From positions 310,001 to 374,000 of the forward strand of contig CAISEP010000023.1 in assembly GCA_903884425.1 (NCBI GenBank): a DNA stretch of 64,000 nucleotides, read 5' to 3'. This DNA comes from an uncultured Caulobacterales bacterium (GTDB lineage Bacteria; Pseudomonadota; Alphaproteobacteria; Caulobacterales; Caulobacteraceae). Below, one piece after another: positions 60,723 to 64,000 of the stretch (position 1 is its first letter; each line of letters starts with the position of its first letter). Made by a program: the position numbers and the translations under genes. Under the pieces are notes generated by a model that ran no database searches, was not told where the DNA came from, and worked only from the letters and a program-made list of their open reading frames with translations.

Positions 60723-62302
60723 AGGTCACACTGACATTCCACGGGGCCGCCGGTTGCGTGACGGGCTCCTGCTACCTGCTGCGGACGCCGGACAGCCGGG
60801 TGCTGATCGACTGCGGCCTGTTCCAGGGGCCGAAGACGCTCAAGGCCCTGAACTACAACACCTTTCCGTTTGCCGTGGAGCAGATCGACGCGGTGCTGCT
60901 GACCCATGCCCACATCGACCATTCCGGCCAGCTGCCGAAGCTGGTGCGGGCGGGGTATCGCGGGCCGATCTTCGCCACCCCCCAGACCCGGGAGCTGTGC
61001 GAGATCATGCTGGCCGACTGCGGCCACATCCAGGAGAGCGAGGTCGAGCACCTCAACCGCCGCAATGCCCAGCGGGGCCGCCCGCTGGTGGAGCCCATCT
61101 ACACCGCCAAGGATGCGGCCCGGGCCATGCGCTCCTTCGAGCCGGTGGACTTCGATGACTGGCGCAGGATCACCCCCGACATCCGCGCCCGGTGGTGGCG
61201 GGCGGGCCACATGCTGGGCGCCGCATCGGTGGAGATCGAGGTGGCCCGGTCCGGTGGCGAGCCCCTTCGGCTGCTGTTCTCCGGCGACCTCGGGGCAAGC
61301 GGCAGCCCGTTCCTGGCGGGTCCGGAGGGGCCGACCACCGGCGTCGACCACTTGATCATGGAAAGCACCTATGGGGGAACCGAACGCCCGCCCACGGACC
61401 CGGTGACCCGTCGCAAGGCCCTGGCCGACGAGATGATCGCGGCGGAGCAGGCCGGGGGCCCCCTGCTGATGCCCGCCTTCGCGGTGGAGCGGACCCAGGA
61501 GCTGCTGGCGGACCTCTTGCAGGTCATCGCCGCGGGGGAGGCACCCTCGTGCGAGATGTTCCTCGACAGTCCCCTGGCCATCAAGGCCTGCGACATCTTC
61601 TTCCGCAACGGCTGGACCGGAGAGAACAATCCCTTCGAGAAGGTCCGGGCCGGGGGGCGTCTGCACTTCCTGGAAAAGCCCGCCGAGAGCGACCGGCTGG
61701 ACAAGCTGACCGGCTGGCACCTGATCATGGCGGGCAGCGGCATGTGCGATGCCGGCCGCATCCGCCGCCATCTCAAGCGCCTGCTGTGGAAGCGCGAGAC
61801 TACCGTCCTGCTCACCGGCTTCCAGGCCGCGGGCACTCTGGGACGGCTGCTGCAGGACGGGCACACCGCCGTGCACATCCAGGGGGAACCGATCTCGGTC
61901 AAGGCCCGGATCCGGTCCCTGGACATCTATTCCGGCCATGCCGATGCCGTCGGCCTCGAGGCCTGGGCCCGCGCCCGGGCCCCGGTGCGGGGCAACCTGA
62001 TCCTCACCCACGGGGAGCCGGACTCGATCCGGGCCCTGAAGCGCCGCCTGGCACCGCTGTTCGACGACCGCATCCTGACGCCGGAGCTGGATGAGTGCCT
62101 CTCCCTGGAAGCGACCCATGCCGCGCCGGAGCCCTCCACCCCGCGCCTGCCGGCGGAGGCCGCCACCACCCTGGACTGGCACAACCGGCGGAGCGACTTC
62201 CTCAGCCACCTCGACGCGCACCTCGAGGGCCTGTCCGACGACACCCAGCGCACGGCGGTGCTGCTGCGCCTGCAGGACGTGCTGGGCGGGCGGCGGTCCT
62301 GA
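60719..62302 (+). CDS. beta-CASP metallo-beta-lactamase RNase-like protein
   Basis: A 527-aa protein of the MBL-fold/RNA-specificity type: AGCVTGSCYLLRT, DCGLFQG, LTHAHIDHSGQLP (H63, H65, D67, H68), GAGHMLG-like GHMLGAASVEIEV, and the beta-CASP insertion and C-terminal RMMBL-like part (ETTVLLTGFQAAGTLGRLLQ, SGHADAVGLEAWAR, LTHGEPDSIRAL). It likely degrades or processes RNA with zinc. Third gene of the operon; nucleotide salvage from RNA fits the two upstream enzymes. Confidence 0.92.
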   Translation: MKVTLTFHGAAGCVTGSCYLLRTPDSRVLIDCGLFQGPKTLKALNYNTFPFAVEQIDAVLLTHAHIDHSGQLPKLVRAGYRGPIFATPQTRELCEIMLADCGHIQESEVEHLNRRNAQRGRPLVEPIYTAKDAARAMRSFEPVDFDDWRRITPDIRARWWRAGHMLGAASVEIEVARSGGEPLRLLFSGDLGASGSPFLAGPEGPTTGVDHLIMESTYGGTERPPTDPVTRRKALADEMIAAEQAGGPLLMPAFAVERTQELLADLLQVIAAGEAPSCEMFLDSPLAIKACDIFFRNGWTGENNPFEKVRAGGRLHFLEKPAESDRLDKLTGWHLIMAGSGMCDAGRIRRHLKRLLWKRETTVLLTGFQAAGTLGRLLQDGHTAVHIQGEPISVKARIRSLDIYSGHADAVGLEAWARARAPVRGNLILTHGEPDSIRALKRRLAPLFDDRILTPELDECLSLEATHAAPEPSTPRLPAEAATTLDWHNRRSDFLSHLDAHLEGLSDDTQRTAVLLRLQDVLGGRRS

Positions 62303-62329
62303 GGGATGGGCCGCCCGGCCTGTCCTCAG
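62299..62329. terminator. hairpin spanning two convergent stops
   Basis: CTGAGG (62299-62304) pairs with CCTCAG (62324-62329), with an inner GGCC-GCCC-GGCC stem. Both stop codons lie in it. No T-run, so a weak bidirectional signal at best. Confidence 0.35.
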
Positions 62330-63342
62330 AGCAGGCGCTGCAGGCGCAGCACGGTCAGCACGTCGATCACCGATCCGACCATCAGGGCGCAGGCATAGGC
62401 AAAGCCCAGGGGGTCGTTGTGGAACGGCAGGCCCGGCACCCCCATGCCGAACAGGCCGGTGATGAAGGTCGGGGGCAGCAGGACCGCCGACAGGACCGAC
62501 AGCACGGTCAGCCGCTTGTTGGTCTTGATGGCCTCCAGTCCGTTCAGCTCGTCAGTGAGGGCCCGGGCCCGCTCCCGAAGGGCCGACAGGTCCTCCGCCA
62601 GGCTGTCCATCCGCTCCGCCACCCGGCGGCAGTCGGCGGCGGCGGCGTCGGTGAACCAGGCCGGCCGACGGGTGGCCATGTGCACGAGCACCGCCCGGAG
62701 CGGGATGGCCTGCCGGTGCAGGCGCACGAGGCTGGCCCGCACATGGCCCAGAATCTCCGGGGCCGAGGCGTCCGGCCGGTCGATCAGCTGTTCCTCCAGC
62801 GCGTCCAGCTGCCGGGCCAGCTCGTGCAGCAGCATGGACGTCGCGGAGGTGAATTCGTGGATCAGGGCCGTGAACAGGTGCAGCGGACCGGGAAAGGCCC
62901 GGCCGTGCTGCAGGTCGAGATGGACCTGGTGCAGGGTGTGGCCGGGCTGGTGCCGCGCGGAGACGAACAGGTGCGCGGCCATGACGAACTGCCAGTGGAC
63001 CACCCGCCGCAGGTCCGGGCGCGCCTCCTGCTCGAAATCCGCCACCACCCCGGCGATCACGTCGCCGAAGATCTCCACATGCTGGCGGTCGCTGGGGGTG
63101 AGCAGCATGTCCACCGCTTCCCGGGGCAGATGGGGCAGGGCGGCGATCTCCAGCGGGGCCCGGGCGTCGCTGAGGTCGAAGTTCAGCCACAGCCAGCCGT
63201 CCTTCCGCTCCAGCGCCTCCCGCAGCACAGGCCCCTGGAGGATCTCCGCCGCGCCGCTGTCAAAGACCCGATAGGCCCAGACCAGCCCCTCGAAGTCCGG
63301 CCCGGTGTCGGTGACCGGGGGGATCGGGTCCGTCGCCGCCAT
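62326..63342 (-). CDS. CorA/ZntB-family cation transporter
   Basis: A 338-aa membrane protein: large N-terminal cytoplasmic domain (DGWLWLNFDLSDARAPLEI, a long helix with LDALEEQLIDRPDASAPE) and two C-terminal helices (VLSVLSAVLLPPTFITGLFG and YACALMVGSVIDVLTVL). The signature loop is GMG (G299-M300-G301, GLFGMGVPGLPF) in place of GMN. It resembles ZntB more than CorA. It would move Mg2+, Zn2+ or another divalent ion; the GMG change may alter selectivity. Confidence 0.88.
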   Translation of the reverse strand: MAATDPIPPVTDTGPDFEGLVWAYRVFDSGAAEILQGPVLREALERKDGWLWLNFDLSDARAPLEIAALPHLPREAVDMLLTPSDRQHVEIFGDVIAGVVADFEQEARPDLRRVVHWQFVMAAHLFVSARHQPGHTLHQVHLDLQHGRAFPGPLHLFTALIHEFTSATSMLLHELARQLDALEEQLIDRPDASAPEILGHVRASLVRLHRQAIPLRAVLVHMATRRPAWFTDAAAADCRRVAERMDSLAEDLSALRERARALTDELNGLEAIKTNKRLTVLSVLSAVLLPPTFITGLFGMGVPGLPFHNDPLGFAYACALMVGSVIDVLTVLRLQRLL

Positions 63343-63560
63343 GATCTGCGCCTCCCTCGCGCGCGCTCACCGGCCCCTGCCGACCGGTCCGATCTGGCCG
63401 CGAACGGTCGGAGGTCGCCTTGTCCCGCATCAATCCGGCCCGAGCGGCAGGGGACCGGCGCCTTGACCATGGCGCGCGGCACCGGGATGTGCTCAATCCC
63501 ACCCCGCGCCATCCCGTCCGTCCAGGACCGGACAGGGCCGGGCCCGAATTGCGAGCACGA

Positions 63561-63824
63561 ATGACTCACGCTGATCTGGTGGAGACCCTCGGCATGGCGG
63601 CCGCGGCCCTGACGACCCTGTGCTGGGTGCCCCAGGCCGTCCGGATCCTGCGCACCCGGGACACCCGGTCGATCTCGCTCGTGGCCCAGACGGCGTTCGC
63701 GGCGGGGGTGGCCCTGTGGCTGGTCTATGGCCTGATGATCACAAGCTGGCCCGTCATCCTGGCCAATGCCGTGACCCTCCTGCTCGCACTCGCCATTCTG
63801 ACGATGAAGATCCGCTACCGATAG
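63561..63824 (+). CDS. SemiSWEET/PQ-loop transporter
   Basis: An 87-aa protein with three membrane helices. MTHADLVETLGMAAAALTTL, CWVPQAVRILRTRDTRSISL (the PQ motif), then VAQTAFAAGVALWLVYGLMI and a last helix. The ATG at 63561 gives the usual bacterial SemiSWEET length. It acts as a dimer; small sugars such as sucrose are known cargoes for relatives. Confidence 0.92.
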   Translation: MTHADLVETLGMAAAALTTLCWVPQAVRILRTRDTRSISLVAQTAFAAGVALWLVYGLMITSWPVILANAVTLLLALAILTMKIRYR

Positions 63825-63849
63825 GCGCGGCCCGCGGGCGCGACCGGGC

Positions 63850-64000
63850 CTAGCCCTTGGGGGTGGCCAGCCACACCACGTGGCGCGGCCCGCTGTTGCG
63901 GCCGTTGGCGCGCACGCGGTGCTCCTCGACCCGGAAGCCGACCGAGCCCAGCCGCCGGGCGAAGGCGGGCTCCGGCGCGGCGGACCAGATGGCGAGGATG
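63850..64000 (-). CDS. spermidine-synthase-like methyltransferase-fold protein, C-terminal fragment
   Basis: The frame ending at a TAG (63852-63850) and running off the window encodes ILAIWSAAPEPAFARRLGSV, GFRVEEHRVRANGRNSGPRH and VVWLATPKG. This is the C-terminal end of proteins annotated as spermidine synthase-like, where LAVWSA and the GKGxRHxIWLA tail are typical. The catalytic part is outside the window, so activity cannot be checked. Confidence 0.7.
   Translation of the reverse strand, partial: ILAIWSAAPEPAFARRLGSVGFRVEEHRVRANGRNSGPRHVVWLATPKG

Noticed and set aside
1..64000. CRISPR arrays, tRNAs, rRNAs, insertion sequences or prophage genes.
   Set aside because: No regular spaced repeats, no tRNA-like cloverleaf that I could find by eye, and no transposase or integrase-like protein.

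Overview
The window is about 70% GC, with very long spurious open frames antisense to real genes and short AT-rich islands only between genes. The gene content points to a heterotrophic, Gram-negative alphaproteobacterium: a TonB-dependent receptor, a fused IIA-HPr-EI GlcNAc phosphotransferase protein, paired acyl-CoA dehydrogenases, DUF6152/DUF2141 proteins, an H-NOX gas sensor and FNR/FixK-type boxes. Caulobacterales or Rhodospirillales relatives seem likely, but no rRNA or other marker is present, so the genus cannot be named. I saw no tRNA, rRNA, CRISPR array, insertion sequence or prophage.

Layout. 1-6.6 kb: N-acetylglucosamine/chitobiose use, with a beta-N-acetylhexosaminidase (cut by the window edge) and nagA on the minus strand, divergent from nagF and nagE (PTS phosphorelay and permease). 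6.6-10.3 kb: carotenoid oxygenase and DUF2141 genes divergent from a TetR regulator, then a phytanoyl-CoA-dioxygenase-like gene translationally chained to a small orphan gene and a frameshifted S9 peptidase (to 12.7 kb). 12.8-17.2 kb: two short-chain dehydrogenases and a catalytic/non-catalytic acyl-CoA dehydrogenase pair, probably for a branched, cyclic or steroid-like acyl-CoA. 17.3-20.4 kb: an internally deleted ammonium-transporter remnant, a ParB-like nuclease-fold protein, MgtC, and a divergent FMN reductase/MarR pair. 20.4-27 kb: an exported M20 peptidase and a five-gene exported redox cluster (cytochrome/PQQ-type propeller, lipoprotein cytochrome c, DUF6152 and two uncharacterised proteins), divergent from two membrane proteins. 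28.9-30.5 kb: a proteasome-like Ntn-hydrolase candidate with a small partner gene.

30.6-43.9 kb: amino-acid permease, VOC-bicupin fusion, acyl-CoA synthetase, MFS transporter, SDR, amidohydrolase, a tandem TetR regulator, a TonB receptor with repeated CGTACA motifs in its promoter, and a PI-PLC-like phosphodiesterase. 43.9-48 kb: a membrane-anchored TIR protein with about 13 repeats of 32 residues, a small exported protein and a haloalkane-dehalogenase-like hydrolase. 48.1-52.2 kb: an H-NOX gas-sensing module with a degenerate HNOBA/kinase/receiver partner and a winged-helix regulator, interspersed with AT-rich islands that carry palindromes, a CCCATTTTGGG motif and a perfect FNR box.

52.2-64 kb: zinc alcohol dehydrogenase, alpha/beta hydrolase, SRPBCC protein, a MacAB-type export pair, an operon of pyrimidine/AMP phosphorylase, PRPP synthetase and beta-CASP RNase behind a FixK-like box, a CorA/ZntB channel, a SemiSWEET protein and the end of a spermidine-synthase-like gene.

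The most promising leads are the Ntn-hydrolase pair (28.9-30.5 kb), the TIR/32-residue-repeat protein (43.9-46.3 kb), the H-NOX/pseudo-kinase locus with its FNR site (48-52 kb) and the nucleotide-salvage/RNase operon with its FixK-like site (58.3-62.3 kb). The two gas-responsive signals, 6 kb apart, suggest a local block responsive to oxygen or nitric oxide.
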